A stretch of DNA of 64,000 nt from Burkholderiales bacterium (GCA_947474755.1 CANJJE010000003.1:186001-250000); one strand, 5' to 3'. Positions 1-8,896 are shown, numbered from the stretch's first letter. Notes: generated from the letters alone by a model not told the origin. Numbers and translations: made by a program.

Positions 1-1110
1 CACATTGCGAAAGCGCACCTCGGCACCGCCAGGATCGATGGCCAAGGGCTTCGCACCCGGCGCGTCGGCCACCTCGCGGTGCTGGCCGAGCAGCGAGAAC
101 ATCTTCTCCATGTCGATGATCGACTGCTTGATCTCGCGGTAGATGACGCCCAGGAAGTTCAGGGGGATGTAGAGCTGGATCATCAGCGCGTTGACCAGCA
201 CCAGGTCGCCCAGCGTCAGCGTGCCGGCGACCACGCCCTCGGTGGCACGCCACACCAGCAGCGTGACGGCGACCGCGATGATCAGGCTCTGGCCCAGGTT
301 CAGCACCGACAGCGAGGTCTGCGACTTGATCGAAACTCGTTCCAGGCGCTGCAGGTTGTCGTCGTAGCGCGCCTGCTCGAACTTCTCGTTGCTGAAGTAC
401 TTGACCGTCTCGTAGTTGATCAGCGCGTCGACCGCCTTGGTGCTGGCCTTCGAGTCCTGCTCGTTCATCGCGCGACGGAAGGTGGTGCGCCATTCGGTCA
501 CCGTGACGGTGAAGACGATGTAGAGCAGCAGCGCGCCGAAGGTGATGGCAGCGAACCAGACGTCGAACTTCGCCGACAACAGGCTGATGACCAGCGTGAT
601 CTCGACCAGCGTCGGCACGATGTTGTAGATCAGGTAGTTGAGCAGCGACTGGATCGAGCGCGCGCCACGGTCGATGTCGCGCGACACGCCGCCGGTCTGC
701 CGCTCCAGGTGGAAGCGCAGGCTGAGCGACAGCAGGTGATCGAAGGTCTCCAGGCCGATGCGGCGGGCGATGCGCGCGGCCACCGGATAGAACAGGAATT
801 CGCGCAGCTCGGTGAACAGCGTGATCGACAGTCGCAGCGCACCGTAGCCAATCAGCAATGCCACCGGCACCACCAGCACGGCCTGTGGGTCGCCGGGCTT
901 CAGCGCCAAGGCATCGACCAGACTCTTGAGCAGCAGCGGCACGCCGACGTTGGCGACCTTGGCCGCGATCAGGCAGGCCAGTGCCAGCGCCACCCGGTAG
1001 CGCCACTGCCAGACGTAGGGCAGCAGCTTCTTCAGCGTGGACCAGTCGGAGCGCGGGGCGCCGGTGGCGACATCCGCAGGCGCGGGTGGGGTCAGCGTGG
1101 CAGGGCGCAT
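1..1110 (-). CDS. ABC exporter, fused permease-ATPase (N-terminal part, runs off the window)
   Basis: Reading in from an ATG at 1110, the frame stays open to the window edge for 370 codons. The visible part is the membrane half of a type-I ABC exporter: a short cytosolic lead, hydrophobic segments beginning near residue 40, a linker with the R-Q-T-G-G-V-S-R-D-I-x-R-G signature typical of Atm1/HMT-like half-exporters, and the loop Y-E-T-V-K-Y-F-S-N-E. Walker motifs would lie beyond position 1. By family it would work as a homodimer in the inner membrane; the Atm1/HMT group exports glutathione-linked or sulphur compounds or metals, but the substrate here cannot be told. The thioesterase gene diverges 67 bases away, so the two share a promoter region. 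Confidence 0.85.
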   Translation of the reverse strand, partial: MRPATLTPPAPADVATGAPRSDWSTLKKLLPYVWQWRYRVALALACLIAAKVANVGVPLLLKSLVDALALKPGDPQAVLVVPVALLIGYGALRLSITLFTELREFLFYPVAARIARRIGLETFDHLLSLSLRFHLERQTGGVSRDIDRGARSIQSLLNYLIYNIVPTLVEITLVISLLSAKFDVWFAAITFGALLLYIVFTVTVTEWRTTFRRAMNEQDSKASTKAVDALINYETVKYFSNEKFEQARYDDNLQRLERVSIKSQTSLSVLNLGQSLIIAVAVTLLVWRATEGVVAGTLTLGDLVLVNALMIQLYIPLNFLGVIYREIKQSIIDMEKMFSLLGQHREVADAPGAKPLAIDPGGAEVRFRNV

Positions 1111-1177
1111 GAGTCAGACGAAAGAAAGGACCGCATGGAAGAATGGACCGCAGACACACCAACACAGGTCACGCAAT

Positions 1178-1639
1178 ATGCCCCAGAACACGGCCACCCC
1201 CGAGGCTGACAGCAATCGGGGTTCTGGCGAGGACCCATCGCAACTCGGCACGCCTGTCGAACTGCCGCCCGATTCGAGCCTGGTGATGCGTGTGATACCG
1301 ATGCCGGCCGATACCAACATGAGCGGCAGCGTGTTCGGCGGCTGGATCATGGCTCAGGTCGACATCGCCGGTTCGGTGCTGCCGGCGCGCGTCTCGCGCG
1401 GACGGGTGACCACGGTGGCGGTGAACCGCTTCATCTTCAAGCAGCCGGTCAGCGTCGGAGACCTGCTGAGCTTCTATGCCCGCGTCGAGCGCATCGGCAC
1501 CACCTCGATCACGGTGCATGTCGAGGTCTACGCCGAACGCAACCCGGCAAAGCCGCAGGTCGTCAAGGTCACCGATGCCAGCCTGACCTATGTGGCGATC
1601 GACCAGGACGGCAAGCCGCGCCCGGTGCCGAAGAGCTGA
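1178..1639 (+). CDS. YciA-type acyl-CoA thioesterase (hotdog fold)
   Basis: A 153-residue single-hotdog protein. The block A-D-T-N-x-x-G-x-V-F-G-G-W-x-M-x-Q-x-D is the YciA signature, and Asp62 in it is the expected catalytic residue for hydrolysing acyl-CoA to acid plus CoA in the cytosol. The ATG at 1178 was chosen because it leaves a short variable N-terminus before the hotdog domain. An in-frame ATG at 1109 would add 23 residues and overlap the divergent ABC gene. There is no strong ribosome-binding site at either. It is likely a broad acyl-CoA housekeeping hydrolase; substrate range cannot be read from sequence. Confidence 0.85.
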   Translation: MPQNTATPEADSNRGSGEDPSQLGTPVELPPDSSLVMRVIPMPADTNMSGSVFGGWIMAQVDIAGSVLPARVSRGRVTTVAVNRFIFKQPVSVGDLLSFYARVERIGTTSITVHVEVYAERNPAKPQVVKVTDASLTYVAIDQDGKPRPVPKS

Positions 1640-1832
1640 TCTGGTGCACCCGACGCACCGTGCGTCAAAGCCGTGCGAACCCGCACCAACGCGGCTTCGT
1701 CGTTCCCGCAACATCTAAGCCATTCGACGTATATCGCCCCTCCGCCTCGTCCTCCTACCCTCGATTGGTCAGGTACTCGCAAGGGTTGCCTGCCTTGACC
1801 AATCCAATCAATTTCAATCAAAGGGGTACGAG

Positions 1833-2990
1833 ATGCGTAGAGAGCAAAGCGCGAAGAAGCTGGCGCTGGCCGCAGCCGTGGCTGCATGTTCATTGAATGC
1901 ACACGCCGGCGCCACCGTCAGTTTCGGTGAAGACAAGTCGATCAGCGTGGGCTTCGGTCTGCGCTTCAGCGGCAGTGCCGTCGAGGATGCGGCAACGAAC
2001 AACAAGAACTACTCGTCTGATTTCAGCCTGGACAGCGCCCGAATCTTCCTCGGTGGTTCGCTGAACAAGTACATCAGCGGCTTCTTCAACACCGAGAAGG
2101 ACGGCGACACCATCAAGGTGCTGGACGCCGTGGTGAAGTTCACCATCGCGCCCGAATTCAATGTCTGGGTCGGCCGGGTCCTTTCGCCCAGTGACCGCGC
2201 CAACATGGCTGGTGCCTACTACTCCCTGGGCGGTGGCTACTGGCAAAGCGTGGCCTCGCGCTATGGCTACAACGGCGGCATCTTCCGCGGCCGCGATGAC
2301 GGCGTGGTGGTGTGGGGCCAGGTGGCCGATGGCAAGCTGAGCTATGCGCTGGGCGTGGCCGAAGGTCACACGTTCGGCATCGGTGCGTTGACGCAGTCGC
2401 AGGCCAAGGCAGCAGGCACCGGCTCCAAGGACTCGTTCATGTACTCGGGCCGCTTGCAGTACGACTTCTGGGACGCGGAGCCTGGCTACTACGGCACCGG
2501 CAACTACCTCGGCTCGAAGGACATCCTGGCCATCGCGATTGCCGGTCGCTATCAGAAGAATGGCGTTTTGACGGGCGATCCGGTCACCCCGACGCCGGGC
2601 GCCAAGGGCGACTACGGCTCCTACAACATCGACTTCCTGTTCGAAAAGAAGATCAAGGGCTACGGCGGCGTCTCGTTTGAAGCGGCCTACTACGACTACG
2701 ACACCGACAACCTGATCAACAGCGAAGAAGGCAAGGCGTACTCCGCCGGTGCCGGCTATGTCTTCGAGCAGCCGGTGGGTTGGGGCAAGGTACAGCCGTT
2801 CGTGCGCTGGCAGCGCTTCAACGCCGACAACGATGTGAACTCCAAGGCATATGACGTTGGCGTGCTCTACATCATCGATGGCTACAACGCCCAGATCAGC
2901 GGGACCTACCGGAAGTTCAAGTCCAGCGGCGGACTGAGCACCAAGGTCGACCAGGACTCCTTCACCGCAGCGATGCAGTTCCAGTTCTGA
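1833..2990 (+). CDS. Outer-membrane porin, OprO/OprP-like (phosphate-selective porin family)
   Basis: A 385-residue protein with a Sec signal peptide: basic start, hydrophobic stretch, and A-H-A cleavage after about residue 25. The rest is rich in alternating aromatic and polar residues, as in beta-barrels, and it ends in Phe, the usual last residue of a barrel strand recognised by the BAM complex. The blocks S-A-R-I-F-L-G-G and W-V-G-R-V-L-S-P match the OprP/OprO type rather than the trimeric OmpC type common in Burkholderiales. An AAGGGG ribosome site precedes the ATG. The solute is unknown; many family members are not phosphate-specific. It is transcribed alone and ends at a strong hairpin. 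Confidence 0.75.
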   Translation: MRREQSAKKLALAAAVAACSLNAHAGATVSFGEDKSISVGFGLRFSGSAVEDAATNNKNYSSDFSLDSARIFLGGSLNKYISGFFNTEKDGDTIKVLDAVVKFTIAPEFNVWVGRVLSPSDRANMAGAYYSLGGGYWQSVASRYGYNGGIFRGRDDGVVVWGQVADGKLSYALGVAEGHTFGIGALTQSQAKAAGTGSKDSFMYSGRLQYDFWDAEPGYYGTGNYLGSKDILAIAIAGRYQKNGVLTGDPVTPTPGAKGDYGSYNIDFLFEKKIKGYGGVSFEAAYYDYDTDNLINSEEGKAYSAGAGYVFEQPVGWGKVQPFVRWQRFNADNDVNSKAYDVGVLYIIDGYNAQISGTYRKFKSSGGLSTKVDQDSFTAAMQFQF

Positions 2991-3008
2991 TCGGTCCCTG
3001 CGATTGAC

Positions 3009-3046
3009 GACGCCTCCGGACCCGGCAGCGGGTCAGGAGGCGTTTT
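3009..3046. terminator. Intrinsic terminator between convergent genes
   Basis: An ACGCCTCC arm (3010-3017) pairs with GGAGGCGT (3036-3043), and inside it GACCCG (3019-3024) pairs with CGGGTC (3029-3034). A four-T run follows on the plus strand. It sits between the porin stop and the oppositely oriented crotonase gene, so it terminates porin transcription and may block read-through from the other side. Confidence 0.8.
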
Positions 3047-3056
3047 CACGTCAGGG

Positions 3057-3821
3057 TCAGCCGAAGGCAGAGAAATCAGGCTTGCGCTTCTGGAAAAACG
3101 CGCTGAACGCCTCGGTCGCCTCAGGGCTCGACAAGCGCTGGCGAAACACCTCGGCTTCAGCCTCGATGGCTTCGAGCACCGCAGCCTGACTCGCGCGGCG
3201 CATCAGCCGCTTGGAATCGCGCACCGCACCCGGCGGCAGGCTGTTGAATCGCTCCGCCATGCGGCGCGCGTGGCGCACCACTTCGCCGGCCGGCAGCACC
3301 GCATTGGCGATGCGCATCTCGACCGCATCCTCGGCGGTGAACGGGTCGCCGAGCAGCAGTTTTTCGGCCGCCTGCACATGGCCGACCAGTGCCGGCACGA
3401 TCAGGCTGGACGCGAACTCCGGCACCAGGCCCAGACTGGCAAATGGCATCGCGAGCCGCGCCTCATCGGACACGTAGACCAGATCGCAGTGCAGCAGCAT
3501 CGTCGTGCCAATGCCGATTGCAGCGCCCGTCACGGCCGCGACCACCGGCTTGCTGCAAGCCACCAGCGCGCGCATGAAATCGAACACCGGCGCGTCGATC
3601 GTCGCGGGTGGCCGGTTCATGAAATCGTCGATGTCGTTGCCCGAGGTGAACACTCCCGGCTGTCCGACGATCAGAACCGCGCGTACCGCTGCATCGGCGT
3701 CGGCAGCCTGGAGCGCGGCGGCCATTGCGGCATACATCTCGGCGGTCAGCGCATTCTTTTTCTGCGGCCGCGCGATCTCGATCGTGGCGACGCCGTTCAG
3801 GGTGGCGGTCTTGATGCTCAT
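3057..3821 (-). CDS. Enoyl-CoA hydratase/isomerase family protein (crotonase fold)
   Basis: A 254-residue crotonase, the family's usual size. The oxyanion-hole segments are F-T-S-G-N-D-I-D-D-F (about 58-67) and G-A-A-I-G-I-G-T (about 99-106). Glu135 in G-L-V-P-E-F-A-S is at the position of the catalytic Glu. The second glutamate of true hydratases is not evident in the preceding loop, which favours a delta3-delta2-enoyl-CoA isomerase (Eci/PaaG-like) over a hydratase; this is inference. It follows the thiolase gene by seven bases on the same strand, so the two are very likely one transcript for fatty or aromatic acyl-CoA degradation. Confidence 0.8.
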   Translation of the reverse strand: MSIKTATLNGVATIEIARPQKKNALTAEMYAAMAAALQAADADAAVRAVLIVGQPGVFTSGNDIDDFMNRPPATIDAPVFDFMRALVACSKPVVAAVTGAAIGIGTTMLLHCDLVYVSDEARLAMPFASLGLVPEFASSLIVPALVGHVQAAEKLLLGDPFTAEDAVEMRIANAVLPAGEVVRHARRMAERFNSLPPGAVRDSKRLMRRASQAAVLEAIEAEAEVFRQRLSSPEATEAFSAFFQKRKPDFSAFG

Positions 3822-3828
3822 GTTCTGG

Positions 3829-5025
3829 TCAGACCCTCTCGAATATGCCGGCCGCGCCCTGCCCGGTGCCGACGCACATCGTCACCATGCCGTACTTCAG
3901 CTTGTGGCGGCGAAGCGCGTGCACGACGGTGGCCGCGCGGATCGCGCCGGTGGCGCCCAGCGGGTGACCGAGCGCGATCGCGCCGCCCAGCGGGTTGACC
4001 CGGGCGGGGTCGAGGTGCAGCGTGCCCATCACCGCCAGCGCCTGGGCGGCGAAGGCTTCGTTCAGTTCGATCCAGCCGATGTCGCCTTGCTGCAGACCGG
4101 CGTAGCGCAGCGCGGCGGGGATCGCCTCGATCGGGCCGATGCCCATGATCTCCGGCGGCACGCCTCGGCTGGCAAAGCTGACGAAGCGCGCCAGAGGCGT
4201 CAGGCCATGGGTCTTGACGGCCTTGTCGCTGGCCAGGATCAGGCAGGCAGCGCCATCGCTGGTCTGCGAGCTGTTGCCGGCGGTCACGGTGCCCGTCGCC
4301 GCAAACACCGGGCGCAGCCTGGCGAGTGCCTCGATCGTCGTGTCGGCGCGCGGACCTTCATCAGCGGTGGCAGTCCGTGTCGTCAACGCCACCTCCCCGG
4401 TCTGCAGGTTCGGCGCACGCTCGCTCACCTCGACCGGCGTGATCTCGTCGCCGAATTCGCCTGCGGCAATCGCCTTGAGCGCCTTCAGGTGCGACTGCAG
4501 CGCGAACTCGTCCTGCGCCTCGCGCGTCACCTTCCACTGCGCGGCGACCTTCTCGGCAGTCAGGCCCATGCCGTAAGCGATGCCGAGGTTCTCTTCGCGC
4601 AGGAACACCGCCGGATTGAACGACGGCCGGTTGCCGCTCATCGACACCATGCTCATGCTTTCCACGCCGCCGGCAATCATCACCTCGGCCTCGCCGACAC
4701 GAATGCGATCGGCCGCCATCTGGATCGCGGTCAGCCCCGAGGCGCAGAAGCGGTTGACGGTCACGCCACCCACGGTGTTCGGCAGGCCGGCCAGCAGCAC
4801 GCCGAGACGCGCCACATTCAAGCCCTGCTCGCCTTCCGGCATCGCGCAGCCGATGACGGCATCCTCGATCGCCTTCGCATCCAGCGTCGGCACCTGCTTC
4901 AAGGCACCATGGATGGCGGCGACCAGCAGGTCGTCGGGGCGCATGTGCCGGAACATGCCGCGCGCCGACCGACCGATCGGTGTGCGAGTGGCGGCGACGA
5001 TGTAGACGTCCTGGATTGGCTTCAT
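3829..5025 (-). CDS. Acetyl-CoA C-acyltransferase (thiolase)
   Basis: A full-length 398-residue thiolase. The nucleophile is Cys94 in N-R-F-C-A-S-G. The G-H-P-L-G-A-T-G block carries the active-site His, and the C-terminal C-V-G-T-G-Q-G-A-A block carries the second Cys that acts as acid/base. It cleaves 3-ketoacyl-CoA to acetyl-CoA and a shortened acyl-CoA in the cytosol, or runs in reverse. Sequence style is FadA-like degradative rather than the PhaA type, but that split is hard to make by eye. First gene of a two-gene unit with the downstream crotonase. Confidence 0.88.
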   Translation of the reverse strand: MKPIQDVYIVAATRTPIGRSARGMFRHMRPDDLLVAAIHGALKQVPTLDAKAIEDAVIGCAMPEGEQGLNVARLGVLLAGLPNTVGGVTVNRFCASGLTAIQMAADRIRVGEAEVMIAGGVESMSMVSMSGNRPSFNPAVFLREENLGIAYGMGLTAEKVAAQWKVTREAQDEFALQSHLKALKAIAAGEFGDEITPVEVSERAPNLQTGEVALTTRTATADEGPRADTTIEALARLRPVFAATGTVTAGNSSQTSDGAACLILASDKAVKTHGLTPLARFVSFASRGVPPEIMGIGPIEAIPAALRYAGLQQGDIGWIELNEAFAAQALAVMGTLHLDPARVNPLGGAIALGHPLGATGAIRAATVVHALRRHKLKYGMVTMCVGTGQGAAGIFERV

Positions 5026-5076
5026 GGGTCGGTCCTCGCGAGAGCTGATCTGGAAGTCTGCGCCGTTGTTCGATGG

Positions 5077-5847
5077 TCAGCCAGCGTCCCGCTGCGATTG
5101 CAGCGTCAGCAGACCCTCGAACAGCAGCGTGTCGACCGTCTCGAACGACAGGTCGGTGATCGGCGCCAGCTTCACAGCCGCACCGCCGGTCATCAGCAGC
5201 AGCGGAGCGTGCCCCGCGCGGGCCAGCAACCGGCGGTGCATTCGCTCGATGGCGCCGGCGATCGCGTGCGCACCGCCGCTCATCAAAGCGTCGCTGGTGT
5301 GGGTGGGAAAGTCGACGACCTCACCGGTCGGCGCTTTCAACCCGGCGGTGCCCATCTCCAGCGCGCGCAGCATCAGGCCGAAACCCGGCAGGATCAGGCC
5401 ACCGATGAACAAGCCGTCTGCGTCGAGCGCATCGACGGTCACCGCGGTGCCCACCATCACCACCAGCGCCGCGCGGGGCTTGCCCGAGGCCAGCACACGC
5501 TGGCGCGCGGCGATCAGCGCCACCCAGCGATCAACGCCGAGGCGGTTCGGGTGGTCGTAGCCATTGCGCACCCCAGCTGCCTGCGCGGTGGACACCACCC
5601 AGCGAGGCTCGAGGTTCCAGAGATCTTCGATCTGCTCCGACACGCGGCGCTTCACGCCCTCGCTGGCCACCACGCAGCCCAGCATCGAGGACGGCAGCGG
5701 CAGCGGCTTCCAGTCGTTGTCGGACAACTGGTCCACCATCTCCAGAAAGACGGCGCCTTGCGCCAGCATTTCCGCGTTGGGGCGCGCAGCGTCGTAGAGC
5801 GCCCACTTCAGCCGCGTGTTGCCGACATCGACCGCGAGAAAGCTCAT
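5077..5847 (-). CDS. coaX: Type III pantothenate kinase
   Basis: A 256-residue protein starting [15 protein letters not shown], the phosphate-binding N-terminus of CoaX. It also has G-V-D-R-W and [10 protein letters not shown]. It phosphorylates pantothenate, the first step of coenzyme A synthesis. The ATG at 5847 was preferred over an in-frame extension to 5916 because the D-V-G-N-T motif is always at the extreme N-terminus. In many betaproteobacteria coaX sits beside birA; here no biotin ligase is present and a PPK2 gene diverges instead. Confidence 0.9.
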   Translation of the reverse strand: MSFLAVDVGNTRLKWALYDAARPNAEMLAQGAVFLEMVDQLSDNDWKPLPLPSSMLGCVVASEGVKRRVSEQIEDLWNLEPRWVVSTAQAAGVRNGYDHPNRLGVDRWVALIAARQRVLASGKPRAALVVMVGTAVTVDALDADGLFIGGLILPGFGLMLRALEMGTAGLKAPTGEVVDFPTHTSDALMSGGAHAIAGAIERMHRRLLARAGHAPLLLMTGGAAVKLAPITDLSFETVDTLLFEGLLTLQSQRDAG

Positions 5848-6012
5848 GCGCCAGCCCCGAATCTCGACGGCTTCGCCATCGCGCGGGAGCGCCGATCTTC
5901 GGTGGGGAGCAAGCACTTCATCGGCGGCGATTGTGACGGCAAACCTCCACCCAGACGCGCACTACACTGACCCGGTCCCTGCCGCTTCCGTCGGCCCGCG
6001 CGCCGCCCTGCC

Positions 6013-6858
6013 ATGTCTGCGACACCCGACAAATGCGACATTGATCTGACCCCCTACTGCTACAGCGCAGCGGGCAAGGGCAAGGCATTCGACCTGAAGC
6101 ATGTCGACCCGAAGGCCAAGCCCTTCTCCAGCGGCGACAAGTCCCAGGACAAGGTGGCACTGACTGCACTGGCGCTGGAAGTGGACGAATTGCAGAACCT
6201 GCTCTATGCCAATCGCAGGCAGCGTCTGCTGCTTGTCTTGCAGGGCCTCGACACCAGCGGCAAGGACGGCACCATACGGGGCGTGTTCAGCAACACCACG
6301 CCTCTGGGCGTTCGCGCGATCGGCTGGAAGGCGCCGACTGAAGACGAACTGGCGCACGACTACCTGTGGCGCATCCATCAACGGGTGCCGTCAGCCGGGG
6401 AGATCGTCGTCTTCAACCGCAGCCACTACGAAGACGTGCTGGTGCCAGTGGTCAACGGCGCAATCAACCCGGAGCAGACAGCCCAGCGCTACGCGCAGAT
6501 CAACGACTTCGAGCGACTGCTGTCGGAAAACGACACCGTGGTGCTGAAGTTCATGCTCCACATCTCGAGTGACGAGCAGCGGGTGCGCCTTCAGGAGCGT
6601 GTCGACGACCCGACGAAGAACTGGAAGTTCAGCCTCGGTGATCTCGCCGTTCGCAAGCAGTGGGATGCGTATCAGAACGCCTACGCTGCCGCGATCACGG
6701 CCACAGGCACTGCGTGGGCGCCGTGGACGGTGGTGCCGGCCGACTCGAAGACGCATCGCAACCTGATGGTCGCCACGCTGGTGGTGCGCGCGCTGCGCGA
6801 GCTGAAGCTGAGGCCACCCCCGGCCGACCCGTCTCTCGCCAAGCTGAAGGTCGAGTAG
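6013..6858 (+). CDS. Polyphosphate kinase 2 family phosphotransferase
   Basis: A 281-residue, single-domain PPK2. The Walker A is G78-L-D-T-S-G-K-D-G-T87. The following G-V-F-S-N-T-T-P-L-G and G-W-K-A-P-T blocks, and V-V-F-N-R-S-H-Y-E-D-V-L, are the PPK2 core including the metal-binding acidic site. The family moves phosphate between inorganic polyphosphate and nucleotides (AMP to ADP, ADP to ATP, or the reverse). Class I, II or III cannot be settled by eye, so the nucleotide is left open. Transcribed alone, diverging from coaX and ending at a GC hairpin. Confidence 0.85.
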   Translation: MSATPDKCDIDLTPYCYSAAGKGKAFDLKHVDPKAKPFSSGDKSQDKVALTALALEVDELQNLLYANRRQRLLLVLQGLDTSGKDGTIRGVFSNTTPLGVRAIGWKAPTEDELAHDYLWRIHQRVPSAGEIVVFNRSHYEDVLVPVVNGAINPEQTAQRYAQINDFERLLSENDTVVLKFMLHISSDEQRVRLQERVDDPTKNWKFSLGDLAVRKQWDAYQNAYAAAITATGTAWAPWTVVPADSKTHRNLMVATLVVRALRELKLRPPPADPSLAKLKVE

Positions 6859-6863
6859 ATAGT

Positions 6864-6896
6864 CCCGCCGACCTCACGCCAACCTGGCGCGGCGGG
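6864..6896. terminator. GC-rich hairpin between convergent genes (possible terminator)
   Basis: CCCGCCG (6864-6870) pairs with CGGCGGG (6890-6896), enclosing a second stem CGCC/GGCG (6877-6889). It fills the gap between the PPK2 stop and the ferredoxin stop. There is no T-run, so function as an intrinsic terminator is uncertain. Confidence 0.4.
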
Positions 6897-7217
6897 TCAG
6901 GTCGCCAACGGCGGCTCGACCCGCGAGCGAAACGCCTTCGGTGCCTCGATGCGCAGCGCCGACTCCGGCGTCGCCACGCAAGGCAGGATGCAGCCCTCAC
7001 GCTTTTCCTCGGCGCTCAGGCCGGGCCAGTCGATCAGGTGACGAACACGGCCACTGAGCACGCGGCACAGGCAGGCTCGGCAGGTGCCATTACGGCAGGA
7101 GGTGGGCAGCACGATGCCGGCCTCGCGCGCCGAAGCGACCAGCGAGATGCCGTTGCGGGCTTCGAAGCGCAGGCCCTGCGGCTCGATGACGACGGCAAAG
7201 ACGCTGTCTGGCCGCAT
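6897..7217 (-). CDS. [2Fe-2S] ferredoxin-like protein
   Basis: A 106-residue plant-type ferredoxin domain. Cys41, Cys46, Cys49 and Cys80 match the C-x4-C-x2-C-x30-C cluster pattern; Cys51 and Cys76 are extra. Such domains carry single electrons to oxygenases, desaturases or reductases in the cytosol. No partner reductase or oxygenase lies nearby; the only close neighbour is the small membrane protein 11 bases upstream. The start at 7217 leaves 40 residues before the first Cys, normal for the family. Confidence 0.75.
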   Translation of the reverse strand: MRPDSVFAVVIEPQGLRFEARNGISLVASAREAGIVLPTSCRNGTCRACLCRVLSGRVRHLIDWPGLSAEEKREGCILPCVATPESALRIEAPKAFRSRVEPPLAT

Positions 7218-7228
7218 CGCGCCCGGCC

Positions 7229-7633
7229 CTAGCGTGCGATGCCGGCAACCCAGATCAGAGCGCCGACCGCCGCCACGGCCACGACGCACAGCGCCACTTT
7301 CAGGCTCCGGCAGCGTTTGTCGAGCGCATCGACGGCTTCGACCAGCCGGGCGTTCTGCGATGCCAGCGAATCGATCAGTGCAGCTGCCGCCTGCTGTCGC
7401 TCGGCGATCTGGGCGAGGCGGGATTCCATCGCGATGACGCGTTGCAGAGCCTGCGCCAGCGAATCGCCATCGCCGCTGCCAGTCGCTGGCATCGGCGCGG
7501 CTTCGGCAGCGGAGGGCTCGCCTTCCTGCGTCCGCTTGAAGAATCCCTTGGCGCTCTTTGCCAGACCAGGCGCCGCCTCGATGACGTCGGCCCAGGGGAT
7601 GATCTTGAGCGCGGTGAGCCAAGCAGCGGACAT
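7229..7633 (-). CDS. Small coiled-coil protein with a C-terminal membrane anchor, function unknown
   Basis: 134 residues, not recognised as a named family. It has a short amphipathic start, a low-complexity Ala/Glu/Pro stretch (about 38-57), and a region rich in Leu, Ala, Gln and Arg (about 58-108) likely to form a coiled coil. It ends in one hydrophobic segment (about 111-131) with very little after it. This suggests a tail-anchored protein with its coiled coil in the cytosol. It lies 21 bases after a cyclo-ligase gene and 11 before the ferredoxin gene on the same strand, so it is probably part of that transcript. Confidence 0.6.
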   Translation of the reverse strand: MSAAWLTALKIIPWADVIEAAPGLAKSAKGFFKRTQEGEPSAAEAAPMPATGSGDGDSLAQALQRVIAMESRLAQIAERQQAAAALIDSLASQNARLVEAVDALDKRCRSLKVALCVVAVAAVGALIWVAGIAR

Positions 7634-7654
7634 ATGAGGTGCTCCCCGGTTACG

Positions 7655-8245
7655 TCAGCGCTGCCAGACGACGCCGTCGTCAGTCAACAAGGCATCGAGC
7701 GGCACATCATCAGGACGGGCGCGCAGAAACGGCAAGAAGCCGTTGGAGTAGCACAGGCCGACGGTGTAGGGGCGAGGCGTCAGCACGGCCAGGGTGCGGT
7801 CATAGAAGCCACCCCCGTATCCAAGGCGAACACCTCCGGGGCCATAACCGACACAGGGCATCAAAACCATCTGCGGCATGAAGATCTCGGTGCCCTTGGG
7901 CTTCGGGATGTCGTAGGCGTCGCGTTCCATCGGGCAGCCCGGGAACCAGACCTGGAACTTCAGGGAACCCACGGTCTTGTCCACCACCGGCAATCCGATG
8001 CGACGCGCCTCATCGCCCTCGGTCCAGCGGTACAGCGCGGGCAGCGGATCGAATTCACCCTTGATCGGCCAGTACCCACCGATGGTCTTTTCTTCGCGCC
8101 GCACCAGCCAGACACGCAGCACGCTTTGCAACTGCACCGCGCGCTCCAGGCGGTCGGGCAAGGCCTGGCGGGCAGCGATCAGCTTGGTGCGCTGAATCGC
8201 ACGTTCATCGGGGGCGGAGGGATCGGAGGCGTCGGGTTTGCTCAT
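7655..8245 (-). CDS. 5-formyltetrahydrofolate cyclo-ligase, downstream copy
   Basis: A 196-residue member of the MTHFS family, which converts 5-formyl-THF plus ATP to 5,10-methenyl-THF. The key C-terminal block P-C-V-G-Y-x-x-x-G-x-R-L-G-Y-G-G-G-F-Y-D-R is intact, as is G-Y-W-P-I-K-G-E-F-D, which includes the folate-contacting Glu. The ATG at 8245 is preferred over an in-frame TTG at 8258-8260. A second, divergent member of the same family starts just upstream, giving a tandem pair on one strand; see the next entry. Confidence 0.85.
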   Translation of the reverse strand: MSKPDASDPSAPDERAIQRTKLIAARQALPDRLERAVQLQSVLRVWLVRREEKTIGGYWPIKGEFDPLPALYRWTEGDEARRIGLPVVDKTVGSLKFQVWFPGCPMERDAYDIPKPKGTEIFMPQMVLMPCVGYGPGGVRLGYGGGFYDRTLAVLTPRPYTVGLCYSNGFLPFLRARPDDVPLDALLTDDGVVWQR

Positions 8246-8323
8246 GGCTCGATTGTGCAAGAGGCCGGAATGAAACGGGCGCAGCCCGGGCGGCAGCGTG
8301 GGAATGCAGCGGACAACACTCGT

Positions 8324-8896
8324 TCACACCACCCCGCGCTCCGTCACCACGCAGGCGAGCGCGCGGTCGTGTGACTGCGGATGCCAGAGAGCCACGTCGA
8401 TCTCACCGACCGACCAGGCCACGCCGACCACGGTGGCATGGGGGTTTTCTGCCATCCAGCGATCGAAGTAGCCGCCGCCATAACCCAGCCGCCAGCCGGA
8501 AGCGGTGTACCCCACGCATGGCGCCAGCACCACGTCGGGCACGACCACCGGCCCGTCGGGGGCCAGGATCCGGCATTCATCACGGTTGGTCAGAGGCTGG
8601 CGATCCCAGTGCCGAAACTCCATGCGACGGGGCGCCAACGACGAAAACGGCAGCGCCAACGGCGTGTGTGCCAGATCAGGCTCGGCCAGACAAACTGCGG
8701 CGACGTCGAATTCAGATCGAACTGCGCTGTATATCCCGAGTCTTTCAGGGGCCAGCTGCCGTAGCACCGACATAAGATGGGCAGCCATCTGCAGTTGCAT
8801 TGCCGCATCGGGCGCGAACGAGGCGCGCGCCGCCAGCAGACGGGCACGGTGTGCCGCGCGGTCTGCAGTGATGGGATCAATCGAGGTTTCGGACAT
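8324..8896 (-). CDS. 5-formyltetrahydrofolate cyclo-ligase, upstream copy
   Basis: 190 residues with the same family blocks as its neighbour: G-I-Y-S-A-V-R-S-E-F-D and P-C-V-G-Y-x-x-x-G-W-R-L-G-Y-G-G-G-Y-F-D-R. The two copies differ widely outside these motifs, so the duplication is old or one copy was acquired. This copy lacks the Lys seen near the N-terminus of the other, having R-A-A-H-R-A-R-L-L-A-A-R instead. Its ATG (8894-8896) overlaps by two bases the ATG of the divergent lytic transglycosylase gene, so the palindrome CATG serves both strands. Confidence 0.82.
   Translation of the reverse strand: MSETSIDPITADRAAHRARLLAARASFAPDAAMQLQMAAHLMSVLRQLAPERLGIYSAVRSEFDVAAVCLAEPDLAHTPLALPFSSLAPRRMEFRHWDRQPLTNRDECRILAPDGPVVVPDVVLAPCVGYTASGWRLGYGGGYFDRWMAENPHATVVGVAWSVGEIDVALWHPQSHDRALACVVTERGVV

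Noticed and set aside
79-1209. 376-codon open frame on the plus strand
   Set aside because: Antisense to the ABC exporter. Rich in Gln, Arg, His and Asp with no motif, as expected of the opposite frame of a high-GC gene.
1640-1832. Regulatory RNA or defined promoter in the gap before the porin gene
   Set aside because: A TTGACC lies at about 1795 but no matching -10 follows, and the only hairpin (1652-1666) is short. Nothing can be supported.
3505-5970. 821-codon open frame on the plus strand
   Set aside because: Opposite strand of the crotonase, thiolase and coaX genes, all with clear catalytic motifs. The frame itself has none.
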